NCBI GenBank assembly: GCA_040255675.1
Contig: JBDZVM010000013.1
Location: forward strand, 31,796-95,795
DNA from: JBDZVM01 sp040255675
Lineage (GTDB): Bacteria > Actinomycetota > Actinomycetes > Acidothermales > Acidothermaceae
DNA length: 64,000 bases
Direction: 5' to 3'
The position numbers and the translations under genes are program-made. Of this stretch, positions 52,950 through 61,110 are shown one piece after another. How positions within the stretch are numbered: position 1 is the first letter of the stretch; every line of letters begins with the position of its first letter. A model generated the notes under the pieces. The model did no database searches. It was not told the origin of the DNA and saw only the letters and a list, made by a program, of their open reading frames with translations.

Positions 52950-53843
52950 ATGAATCCGCCGTGCGAACATGTCGGGCCCGCTCCGAAGTTCGCCTTTGCT
53001 ATTCCCTTGATGCCGCGGGCGGCCGCCGCGGACTGGGAGCAAGTACAGCTGAACCTGCGCCGAACGGTTCGCTCAGTGCTCGGCGCCGCGAGCGGCCATG
53101 CCGCCGACGTTTACATCGCTTGCCATGACGAGCCCGAGCTTGGCGAGCTTTTTCATGAGAACGTGCATGTCCGCTCAGTGCCGTTTCCTCCGCAGGAAGA
53201 CCCTTCGACCGCGATGTGTGACAGAGATAACAAGCGCCGATTCATCGGCGCGTGGCTGCGTCGCGATATCGCCGACAATGTCTTCGTCATGTTCCTAGAC
53301 GCTGACGACCTGGTGCATCGCGACATCGTCAGTTATGCGCTCAGTCACCCGGCGAGATCGTATGTTGTCGAAACCGGGTATTTACTGGACGCTGACCGAG
53401 GCTTATTACTCAGGCGCCGCGACCGGTATTACCTCACCTGCGGTAGTTCGTTCGTTTGCCAGTTCGATACGAGTGAGTTGCCGTCGTCGTGGGACGACCT
53501 CGACGCGCGATTTAGTCTGTTCGGAAAATACGGTCACCCGGACTATCCGCGGATCGCGAATGAAATAGGTAAACCTCCCGAGGTTTTTCCCTTTCCGGCG
53601 GGCGTCTACGTCGTCAACCACGGTGACAATCATTGGACGACGATGTCGGGCCGAAAGCGAATGCCGGCCCGGCGTGCCGACATCGTCCGACCCGCGGCCG
53701 CGCGCCGCATCCTCGAGTCGGATTTCAACGCGGCCGATCTCGCCCGCCGAATCGTCGGACCGTGGGGCGTCACGCGCGCGTCCGCCGCGGTGGTCACGCG
53801 CACCACTCGGCGCTGGCTCGCGACAACACGCAGCCGCTTTTAG
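52950..53843 (+). CDS. GT-A-like glycosyltransferase
   Basis: A 297-residue protein. FAFAIPLMPRAA starts a Rossmann-like domain, YIACHDEPEL is the second strand, and VFVMFLDADDLVHRD carries the DxD metal-binding motif of GT-A transferases that use nucleotide sugars. A basic C-terminus with several Arg follows. I chose ATG 52950; TTG 52935 is open. Its stop codon lies inside a 26-base tandem duplication. Divergent from the phosphotransferase pair, convergent with the ABC exporter. Confidence 0.75.
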   Translation: MNPPCEHVGPAPKFAFAIPLMPRAAAADWEQVQLNLRRTVRSVLGAASGHAADVYIACHDEPELGELFHENVHVRSVPFPPQEDPSTAMCDRDNKRRFIGAWLRRDIADNVFVMFLDADDLVHRDIVSYALSHPARSYVVETGYLLDADRGLLLRRRDRYYLTCGSSFVCQFDTSELPSSWDDLDARFSLFGKYGHPDYPRIANEIGKPPEVFPFPAGVYVVNHGDNHWTTMSGRKRMPARRADIVRPAAARRILESDFNAADLARRIVGPWGVTRASAAVVTRTTRRWLATTRSRF

Positions 53844-53872
53844 CGGCGACAACACGCAGCCGCTTTTAGCGG
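53821..53872. repeat. 26-base tandem duplication over the glycosyltransferase stop codon
   Basis: Two identical 26-base units (53821-53846 and 53847-53872). Each contains GCCGCT-TTT-AGCGGC, a six-base-arm hairpin. The first copy includes the TAG stop. The repeats separate two convergent genes and may act as a double terminator. Confidence 0.85.
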
Positions 53873-53885
53873 CGACGACACGGAA

Positions 53886-55655
53886 TTATTGGGCTTGCCG
53901 CGCGGCTTCGGTGGGCTCGGCGGGCACTCGAGAAAGTCGAAGCGCTTCTTGCAAAAACTCGTTCTTCCTCGCTACCTCGGACGGCGAACCGAAAGCGGCG
54001 ACGGTGCCGGCGTCGAGCACCAGAATCTTGCTGCAATCGGCGATCGTCGACATTCGGTGCGCGATGATGAACGTGGTCACCGAGCCTTTCAACGAGCGAA
54101 GAGTTCGTTGGATGAGCGCTTCCGAGTGCATGTCAAGAGCGCTCGTCGGCTCGTCGAGCACGATCACGTCTGGGCGCGCGGCGAGCGCACGAGCGAAACC
54201 GATCCGCTGCCGCTGACCACCCGACAACGTTCGCGCGCCAGACCCGATGACCGTGGCGTAGCCATCGGGCAGCGCCATGATCTCGTCGTGAATGTGCGCG
54301 GCTTGCGCGGCCGCCATAATCTGGTCGTCCGTCAACCCGTCGCGGAAGAAACGAATGTTGTCGGCGACTGTGCCGTGCATGACCACGACGTCTTGCGGCA
54401 CGAGACCGACGTGCTGCGCCCACGACGTCGCGGTGTAACGCTGGGCTGGCTTTCCGTTGACGAGGTAGGAGCCCGAGTCGGGTACGCGTAGCCGCAGCAG
54501 CAGTTGCGCGAGCGTGGACTTTCCGCTGCCCGATCGTCCGACCAGGCCTACCATCTCGCCGCATCGCACCCCGAACGTGATTCCGTGCAAGACCTTGGCG
54601 CCCGGAGTGTACGAGAAGGAGACATCCTCCATCGCGAGCGATCCGACAACCGGCAGGGTTTCGTCACCACAGACCTGCACGTTCTCCTGGTATTCGATCT
54701 CCTGCTCGCGCGCTTGGTCGAGCATCGGCGTCACGACGTGGAGTTGTTGGAAGGCGCTCGTGAACCCCTGGCTGTAGCTCATCGCGCGCACGAGCAGCAC
54801 CACCACCGCGCCGAGACTCCCGATGTCGCGCGCGCCAACGAGGTAGACCGCGGTCAACCCGAGCAACAACAAGCCGAGCATCATGCCCTTGTAGACGTTG
54901 GTGGTCAGCCGAGAAATGAGCGTCGTGCGAAACATCGTCGTGGCGACGGTGTCGGCGTCGTCCGCCAACTTCTTCGCGGCCGGCCCGGCGACGTCGAAGA
55001 CGTGCAGTTCACTCGCCACGCTCGTGGTTTGAGCGAGTTGGGTGGCGTACTTGATGTTCGCGCGGCCAACCTCGGCCCCGCGGCGCTTGGTCAGCTTGCT
55101 GATCGGCACCAGCATCGCCGCCATCAGCGCGATGGCCGCGACGATCACGGCGAACGAGCCGAGGCTGACGATCGCGGCCGAGATCGTGAACGCTATGAAG
55201 CTCGAGGCACTTGACAATCCCGTCGCGAGGTTGCTGATCGCCGACGAGATCTGCGATACGTGGCCGGTCAGGATTTGGTGCAGGTTGCCTTGGCGCTCGC
55301 GCGACTGCACCTCCCACGAGGCCGCCAGAAACGCGGCGGCCAGCCGTTTGCGAGAGCTCGCGATAACTCGGGCGGTGATGCGGGCGCTGATCCACGAGTT
55401 GAAGAGGTTGGCCGCCAACGACGCCACAACCATTCCAACGGTTAGCAGGAGCGCTCGGCCGGGCGTCAGGGTGAGCGGGCCGAGATCGACGTAACCGTCG
55501 TGAGTAGCGACGGCGAGCGCGACTTTGACGATGAGCAGGAAAGCCGCCGCTTCGAAGATGCCGCCGATCAGCGCGGATAGCGCTAGCGCACCGATCGGCC
55601 AGCGCTCATGGCCGACGTAAGAACTCAAGCCTTTGAGTGAACGACGAGGTTTCAT
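53886..55655 (-). CDS. ABC transporter, fused membrane and ATPase domains (exporter type)
   Basis: The 589-residue protein has six membrane helices (to about 310) and an ATPase domain with Walker A GRSGSGKST, signature LSGGQRQRIGFA, Walker B VIVLDEPTSALD and H-loop AHRMST. Such half-transporters work as dimers to export lipids, polysaccharide precursors or peptides. With the adjacent glycosyltransferase and phosphotransferase it may export a surface polymer or glycolipid; that is inference. Confidence 0.93.
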   Translation of the reverse strand: MKPRRSLKGLSSYVGHERWPIGALALSALIGGIFEAAAFLLIVKVALAVATHDGYVDLGPLTLTPGRALLLTVGMVVASLAANLFNSWISARITARVIASSRKRLAAAFLAASWEVQSRERQGNLHQILTGHVSQISSAISNLATGLSSASSFIAFTISAAIVSLGSFAVIVAAIALMAAMLVPISKLTKRRGAEVGRANIKYATQLAQTTSVASELHVFDVAGPAAKKLADDADTVATTMFRTTLISRLTTNVYKGMMLGLLLLGLTAVYLVGARDIGSLGAVVVLLVRAMSYSQGFTSAFQQLHVVTPMLDQAREQEIEYQENVQVCGDETLPVVGSLAMEDVSFSYTPGAKVLHGITFGVRCGEMVGLVGRSGSGKSTLAQLLLRLRVPDSGSYLVNGKPAQRYTATSWAQHVGLVPQDVVVMHGTVADNIRFFRDGLTDDQIMAAAQAAHIHDEIMALPDGYATVIGSGARTLSGGQRQRIGFARALAARPDVIVLDEPTSALDMHSEALIQRTLRSLKGSVTTFIIAHRMSTIADCSKILVLDAGTVAAFGSPSEVARKNEFLQEALRLSRVPAEPTEAARQAQ

Positions 55656-55811
55656 ACGGCCTCATCCGCCACGTCCGGCGCCCCCTCCGTATGCGAAACC
55701 TCTACGTCTGATCCCGACCGAAAACCGAGCGCCCACGTGCCACCCCCGGGCGCTCGTTACTTTTACTTCCTTCCCTCGCCCTGCGCTGTCACGCTTCCAA
55801 AGGCGAGTTGC

Positions 55812-56384
55812 TCAGCGCGTGGTGGTGGCCGCCGCGAACGTGTCGATCAGTTCTTGGCTGAACGCTTTGAGGTCGTCGGGCTTGCGGCTCGACACGATCG
55901 CACCCGGCCCGTTCGTATCGACGTGAACCTCCTCGTCGACCCAGGTGCCGCCCGCGTTGACGATGTCGGTCTTGAGACTCGGCCACGACGTGATGGTGCG
56001 ACCGCGAAGGACGTCGGCCTCGACGAGCGTCCACGGTCCGTGGCAGATCACAGCGATCGGTTTTCCGCTGCTGGCAAAGGCTTTCGCGAACGCGACCGCT
56101 TTCGGGTCAGTGCGCAGCCGATCCGGGTTGGCGACCCCGCCGGGCAGCACGAGCGCGTCATAGCTATCGGGCTTGGCTTTCGCCACGGTCTCGTCGACGG
56201 AGAACGTCGCGCCCTTGTCGAGGTGGTTGAACGCCTGTGCCTTACCTGACTTGAGCGAGATCAGCTTCGGCGTGCCGCCCGCGTCTTCGACGGCCTTCCA
56301 CGGCTCGGTCAGCTCGACTTCTTCGACGCCCTCGTTGGCCACGAGAAACGCGACGGTCTTTCCGGTCAGCGGTTTATTCGCCAT
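55812..56384 (-). CDS. DJ-1/PfpI family protein (type 1 glutamine amidotransferase-like)
   Basis: The 190-residue protein has the nucleophile elbow AVICHGPWTLVEADVL with Cys114 followed by His115, and GVEEVELTEPW with the catalytic-site Glu. LVLPGGVANPD is the second strand motif. Close relatives include YhbO/YraA-type proteins acting as glyoxalase III or deglycase in stress. ATG at 56382-56384 has GGAGGA upstream. Monocistronic. Confidence 0.92.
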   Translation of the reverse strand: MANKPLTGKTVAFLVANEGVEEVELTEPWKAVEDAGGTPKLISLKSGKAQAFNHLDKGATFSVDETVAKAKPDSYDALVLPGGVANPDRLRTDPKAVAFAKAFASSGKPIAVICHGPWTLVEADVLRGRTITSWPSLKTDIVNAGGTWVDEEVHVDTNGPGAIVSSRKPDDLKAFSQELIDTFAAATTTR

Positions 56385-56502
56385 GGGATCCTCCGGCGGT
56401 TGAGCCTGACTTTTTGACTCATAACCCCTGCCCGGCGCCTTCGATCGTGACACCCACTCGAAAGGCCTGGTCAAGCCGCCGATCCGGGAGCACCATGGAG
56501 CT

Positions 56503-56991
56503 GTGACGCAGGCCGGGGCCGGCACGGGGGTTATGTCGGCGTCCGCCGGAGTCGTCGAAGTGCGCTTCGCCCCTGGCTTGCTCGACGTCCGCACTGATGT
56601 TGTTCTCGAAACCGCGCGTCGCCGCGTTTTCGACGCGCTGCTGCATATCTCGGCATGGTGGCCGCACCGCGTGCGTCGCGGCACGTCGATCGTGATGGAG
56701 CCGCGTGTCGGAGGCCGGTTCTTCGAAAACTGCGACGACGGTTGCGGCATCTTGCTCGGCCACGTGGTACAGCTGATCATGCCGGTAGATCTCGCGATCC
56801 AAGGGTCGTTCGGGTTCGCTTCGCCGATCATCGCGACTTGGAGTGTGAAGTTGGACGCCGAAAACCATCGGCGCACGGTGTTGCATGGACGCTTCGAGGC
56901 GTTCGGCGTCATCGATGACGAAGACCGGGCCGCGGCCGCGCCCTATTGGGAGACGACGTACGCGGCGCTCGCGCACTACCTCGACGCGTGA
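56503..56991 (+). CDS. SRPBCC-family protein (START-like)
   Basis: A 162-residue protein. LDVRTDVVLETARRRVFDAL is the first strand-helix of the SRPBCC fold, WWPHRV the usual aromatic segment, and VMEPRVGGRFFENCDDG the hairpin of Ahsa1-like members. These domains bind hydrophobic ligands in a deep pocket; function here is unknown. GTG 56503 is used; ATG 56533 is also possible. It converges on the TolB/CWB2 gene, three bases apart. Confidence 0.82.
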   Translation: MTQAGAGTGVMSASAGVVEVRFAPGLLDVRTDVVLETARRRVFDALLHISAWWPHRVRRGTSIVMEPRVGGRFFENCDDGCGILLGHVVQLIMPVDLAIQGSFGFASPIIATWSVKLDAENHRRTVLHGRFEAFGVIDDEDRAAAAPYWETTYAALAHYLDA

Positions 56992-56994
56992 TCG

Positions 56995-59016
56995 TCAGCC
57001 GCCGAACGGGCTCGTCAACGCCTCCGCCGCGTCGCCGGGTGAAATCGCGTTCGGTCCGCCGACCGCAACGACCAGGTTCGTCGAACGTGCCGTTAGCCAC
57101 GAAAGGCTTGCCGGCGAGTTCGCCAAGGTGGTCGGGTCGACCAGCACCATCGGATGCGTGACGCTGGCGCCGGCGGCGATCGCGTCGGGCCAGTTGCGCC
57201 CGCTCACCAACGTGACGCCGTGGTCGTCCGCCTGCCCGGGCAACTGGCCGACGACCGCGACCGAGGTCGCGTAGCGGTCGGCTCCGGCGAGCCGTGACGT
57301 CGTAACACCCGAGTCTTGGATGGCATTCGCGACGGACGGCGTGACTGCCGCCTCGCCGCCGACGATCGTGACCGACGTGATGGCGAGGTTCGACAGCGCG
57401 TCGGTCACTGAAGGGTCGAGTGAATCCTTCGGCGTAAGCAGGATCGGCTCGCCCAGGGCTGCGGCAAGTTGCGAGACGCTGGCGGCGTCCGGCCAATCGT
57501 CGCCGCGCGCGACGAACGCATTCGTTCCGCCGACCAGTTCGGCGATTTTCGCGGCGGTTTCGTAGCGGGTCGCCCCACCGATGCGGCTGACGGTCGCGAT
57601 GCCGCCTGCCCGCAGGTCGGTCTCGACCTGCGGGGAAAGCGCGGCAGTACTGCCGATGACATAGGCGGTCGTCGCGCCGAGTCGACCTATTTCCGCTTTC
57701 AGTTCGGGAGTGAGTCCGGACGGCGGTGAAAGCAGCAACGACGCGCCGAGTTTTGCCGCGAGCGGTGCGGCGGCGAGTGCGTCGGGATAGAGGTCGGAGC
57801 GCGCAATTACCACTGTCGTGGCTTGCTTTTGCTGGCGTGACAGGGAAATTGATGTGCCGACGCGGGTCGCGCCAGCGTATCGAACCGTGCGTGGAGCGAC
57901 CGCCGCACTGCACGCCTGGCCGGAGGTGGTGACCTCGGTGGTGGTGTTCGTCGTGGTGTCGTTTACCACCAGGTTGGAAAGCAGTGCGCCGTCGGCAGAC
58001 GTCGATGCGACGCACATCACCAAGTAATTGCCGCCAGGCACCCACCGTGGGCCGCTCGACGAACCGTCGGTGTGCGGGCTCATGGCCGCCGATCCGTCGG
58101 CGCTCATGACGAGAACACTTGGTGCGGGCGTCGAAACGGTGTAAGCCAACTTCGAGCCGTCGGGTGAGTAGGCGAGGGACCCAAACTCCGAGTAAGGGCC
58201 GGGCAGCGGTGGGGTGATGCCGCCGGAGCCGTCGGCGGGCACCGTGTACACGCCGGGTGTGGGCAGCACCGCCGGCAGTGCGCCACCCACGGTGGCAACG
58301 AACGTGATTCGAGTGCCGTCGGGCGACCACGCCACCAGGCGATTGTCACCTCCCGAGGGCCAGCTCAGCGTGCCGTTCAACGCTGCAGTCGCCGTGCCGT
58401 CGGCGTCCGCTATATCGACCTCGCCGTTGGGGCTGCTGGGCGGCGGCGTCTTGGGTGGCGTGAAGGCGTAGAACGCGAGTCGTGCGCCGTCGGGCGACCA
58501 CGCGGGCGCGCCGTTGACCTGTTGCGAGGGGTTCGCGAACGGGATCGTCGTGAGCTTGTCGGCGTCCATCAAATCGACGACCGCGACCGCGCTGCCGTCA
58601 GTTGTGAGCGCGTCGGCTTGCACGACGGCGAGCTTGGATCCGTCGGGCGACCAGACGGGATCGTGATAACCGGCTGGCGTGACGGCCGTCAGCGCGCTGC
58701 CGTCGCTCTGAACGACGTAGACCCGTGGTTTGCCGTCGGGGTCGAGAGCGGTGAACGCGATCTGTTCGCCGCCGTTCATCGCCACTTCGGGGGTGACCGG
58801 CACGCCGACGGGCAGCGTCGTGTCGTTGACCGATCCCATGGTTTTTGTGATGAAGTGGAGCGTGCCGGTCGTAGCGTTGCCGTTCGGGTCGATCTGCGCA
58901 TATGCCAACTCGGGGATCGGCGCTACGGTCCACGCGCCCGCGGCGGGCGCCGTTATCACCGTGGCGATACCGCCGACGGCAAGGCAAAGCGGCAGAAAGA
59001 CTCGTCGGCTGCGCAT
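56995..59016 (-). CDS. Secreted TolB-like propeller protein with CWB2 cell-wall-binding repeats
   Basis: The 673-residue protein has a signal peptide (MRSRRVFLPLCLAVGG, cleavage near AAGA), a beta-propeller built of TolB/PD40 repeats (WSPDGSKLAVVQ, WSPDGARLAFYAF, WSPDGTRITFVAT, YSPDGSKLAYTV, to about residue 360) and three CWB2 repeats (from about 385; AGADRYATSVAVV and GGATRYETAAKIA mark the second and third). It would sit non-covalently on the wall. The propeller's ligand is unknown. A decayed copy of its C-terminal end lies just upstream. Confidence 0.88.
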   Translation of the reverse strand: MRSRRVFLPLCLAVGGIATVITAPAAGAWTVAPIPELAYAQIDPNGNATTGTLHFITKTMGSVNDTTLPVGVPVTPEVAMNGGEQIAFTALDPDGKPRVYVVQSDGSALTAVTPAGYHDPVWSPDGSKLAVVQADALTTDGSAVAVVDLMDADKLTTIPFANPSQQVNGAPAWSPDGARLAFYAFTPPKTPPPSSPNGEVDIADADGTATAALNGTLSWPSGGDNRLVAWSPDGTRITFVATVGGALPAVLPTPGVYTVPADGSGGITPPLPGPYSEFGSLAYSPDGSKLAYTVSTPAPSVLVMSADGSAAMSPHTDGSSSGPRWVPGGNYLVMCVASTSADGALLSNLVVNDTTTNTTTEVTTSGQACSAAVAPRTVRYAGATRVGTSISLSRQQKQATTVVIARSDLYPDALAAAPLAAKLGASLLLSPPSGLTPELKAEIGRLGATTAYVIGSTAALSPQVETDLRAGGIATVSRIGGATRYETAAKIAELVGGTNAFVARGDDWPDAASVSQLAAALGEPILLTPKDSLDPSVTDALSNLAITSVTIVGGEAAVTPSVANAIQDSGVTTSRLAGADRYATSVAVVGQLPGQADDHGVTLVSGRNWPDAIAAGASVTHPMVLVDPTTLANSPASLSWLTARSTNLVVAVGGPNAISPGDAAEALTSPFGG

Positions 59017-59073
59017 CGATTCCCCCGGGACGACTCGGCTTGTTGGCGCCGGTAGGTTACTACGCTTTGCCCG

Positions 59074-59200
59074 TCACGGCAGTGGGTTCGTCAGCGTGCC
59101 AGCTGTGTCGTTCGGCGATACGACATCTGGACCACCGACCGCAACGGCCAAGCCGGTCGATCGCGAGATTCATGGTCGGCGAGCCACTCATCGATTGTGG
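59074..59200 (-). pseudogene. Remnant of a second CWB2 protein, frameshifted
   Basis: On the minus strand 59074-59163 reads STGLAVAVGGPDVVSPNDTA and ends in TGA, matching the C-terminus of the adjacent CWB2 protein (STNLVVAVGGPNAISPGDAA). In another frame directly upstream, IDEWLADHESR matches LSWLTAR of the same repeat. The two frames must be joined by a frameshift, so this is debris of a lost homologue. Confidence 0.7.
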
Positions 59201-59221
59201 CTAGGTTGCTAGCCTGCGAGC

Positions 59222-60370
59222 GTGGAAACCCTAACCCTCGCGCGCGTGGTCGACGTCTTGGAGGCGTTGTACCCGCCAAGGTTGGCCGCCTCGTGGGACG
59301 CCGTCGGCACGGTGTGCGGCGAGCCGGACGCACCGGTGCGGCGGGTGCTGTTTGCCATCGACCCGGTCGAGGCGGTGGTCGACGAAGCGATCGCGTTCGG
59401 CGCCGACCTGCTCGTGACGCACCACCCGCTGTACCTGCGCGGCACGTCGTCGGTCGCGGCGACGACAGCGAAGGGTCGCGTCGTCCATCGGCTGATTCGC
59501 GCGGGCATCGCGTTGCACGTGGCGCACACCAACGCCGACCACGCCAAGCCGGGCGTTTCCGACGCTCTCGCGGCCGCCGTGGGCCTGACCGACGTCCGGC
59601 CGCTCGACCCGCTGCCCGCGCCGCCGCTCGACAAGGTCGTGACGTTCGTTCCTGAAGCGGACGCCGGCAAAGTGCTCGACGCCCTCGCCGCCGCCGGTGC
59701 CGGCGCGATCGGCGATTACTCGCGGTGCGCGTGGACGACGTCCGGGATCGGAACTTTCTTGCCGGGCTCGGGCGCGCACCCGACGATCGGCGCCGTGGGC
59801 TCGGTCGAGTCGGTCGCCGAGACCCGCCTCGAGATGGTGCTCGATCGCGGGCGACGCTCGGCCGTGATTGCCGCGCTGCGCGCCGCGCACCCGTACGAGG
59901 AGCCGGCGTTCGACGTGTACGAACTCGCGGGCTGGCCGGGGGAGGCCGGAACCGGCCGCGTCGGAGTGTTGCCGTCGTCGATGTCGTTGGGTGATTTTGC
60001 TGCGGTCGTTGGGAATTCGCTGCCCGCGACGGCTGCCGGTGGCCGCGTGGCGGGTGACCTCGGTGGAATGGTCCGCACCGTCGCGGTTTGCGGTGGAGCG
60101 GGCGACGCGTACCTGCGGCAGGCGACGTCGTCCGGTGCCGACGTCTACGTCACGGCTGACTTGCGCCACCATGTCGTGTCCGAGCACCTGGCTGACGGCG
60201 GGTGCGCGATCGTCGAGATGCCGCACTGGGCGACCGAGTGGCCGTGGCTTCGGCATGCCGAGGCGCAACTGCGAGCATCTTTGGACGGCACTACGGTAAG
60301 CACAGAAGTCTCGATGCTCCCGACCGATCCGTGGAGCGGTCGGGTAGACCAGCGAAAGGAACCGCGCTGA
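59222..60370 (+). CDS. NIF3-like dinuclear metal-centre protein
   Basis: The 382-residue protein is the long NIF3/YqfO type with a PII-like insert (about 125-245). Metal ligands: LLVTHHPLYLRG, HVAHTNADHAKPG, and near the C-terminus HHVVSEHLADGG and MPHWATEWPW. The family forms hexamers; some act as GTP cyclohydrolase I-type enzymes, but the physiological role is open. TAGCCT at 59210-59215 is six bases before GTG 59222 with no Shine-Dalgarno sequence, so the operon is probably leaderless. First gene of a three-gene operon. Confidence 0.93.
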   Translation: METLTLARVVDVLEALYPPRLAASWDAVGTVCGEPDAPVRRVLFAIDPVEAVVDEAIAFGADLLVTHHPLYLRGTSSVAATTAKGRVVHRLIRAGIALHVAHTNADHAKPGVSDALAAAVGLTDVRPLDPLPAPPLDKVVTFVPEADAGKVLDALAAAGAGAIGDYSRCAWTTSGIGTFLPGSGAHPTIGAVGSVESVAETRLEMVLDRGRRSAVIAALRAAHPYEEPAFDVYELAGWPGEAGTGRVGVLPSSMSLGDFAAVVGNSLPATAAGGRVAGDLGGMVRTVAVCGGAGDAYLRQATSSGADVYVTADLRHHVVSEHLADGGCAIVEMPHWATEWPWLRHAEAQLRASLDGTTVSTEVSMLPTDPWSGRVDQRKEPR

Positions 60371-61110
60371 ACGCCGAACCGCAAAGCCAGGTGCGCCTGC
60401 TCGATCTGCAGGGGCTCGACTCCGGGCTCGACCGCTTGGCGCACCGCCGCGCCACGTTGCCCGAGCTGGCGGCCATCGAAGCGCTGGCCGCTCGCTTGCG
60501 CGAGGTCGACGACGCGCTCGTCGTCGCCCAGACGTCGGAATCAGACCTAGCTCGAGATCAGCTCAAAGCTGAAGCGGACGTCGACCAGGTGCGAGTTCGT
60601 GCTGAGCGCGATCAGCAGCGCCTCGACGCCGGCTCTGTCGGTTCGCCGCGAGAACTCGAGAACTTGCAGTCGGAGATCGCCTCGCTCGCCAAGCGGCGCT
60701 CGGATCTGGAGGACGTCGTCCTCGAAATCATGGAGCGCCGTGAAGCGGCGCAGACCGACATCGCGTCTTTGACCGTCGAGCGCGAAAAAATCTCGGGTGA
60801 GCATGCGGCGGCGATTGCGCGTCGCGACGACCTGTTTGCCGAGATCGACGCCGAGGTAGCGTCGACGACGTCCGCTCGTGCCGCGGTTGCGCGCGATATA
60901 CCCGCCGACTTGCTTGCGCTGTACGAAAAAATCCGTTCCTCGTCGGGTGGTGTCGGCGCCGCCGCCCTGTCTCGCGGGCGGTGCGAAGGCTGTCATCTCA
61001 CGTTGAACCCGGGCGATCTCGCGCACATACGCGACGCGGCACCCGATGCGGTTTTGCGCTGTGAAGAATGCCGGCGCATTCTCGTTCGGACGCCGGAATC
61101 CGGACTGTGA
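60367..61110 (+). CDS. Coiled-coil C4-type zinc-ribbon protein
   Basis: A 247-residue protein with a long coiled coil (about 20-170) and a C-terminal zinc ribbon CEGCHLTLNPGD and CEECRRIL. It matches the Rv2229c-like family always found between NIF3 and RNase H in actinobacteria. The likely start is CTG 60367, overlapping the NIF3 stop as CTGA, with AAAGGA at 60355-60360 spaced six bases away. The nearest upstream ATG (60202) lies inside NIF3 and gives a non-conserved extension. Role unknown; nucleic-acid or protein binding is suggested. Confidence 0.87.
   Translation: MNAEPQSQVRLLDLQGLDSGLDRLAHRRATLPELAAIEALAARLREVDDALVVAQTSESDLARDQLKAEADVDQVRVRAERDQQRLDAGSVGSPRELENLQSEIASLAKRRSDLEDVVLEIMERREAAQTDIASLTVEREKISGEHAAAIARRDDLFAEIDAEVASTTSARAAVARDIPADLLALYEKIRSSSGGVGAAALSRGRCEGCHLTLNPGDLAHIRDAAPDAVLRCEECRRILVRTPESGL

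Noticed and set aside
53821..53872. Possible CRISPR-like repeat
   Set aside because: Only two directly adjoining copies without spacers, so a simple tandem duplication.
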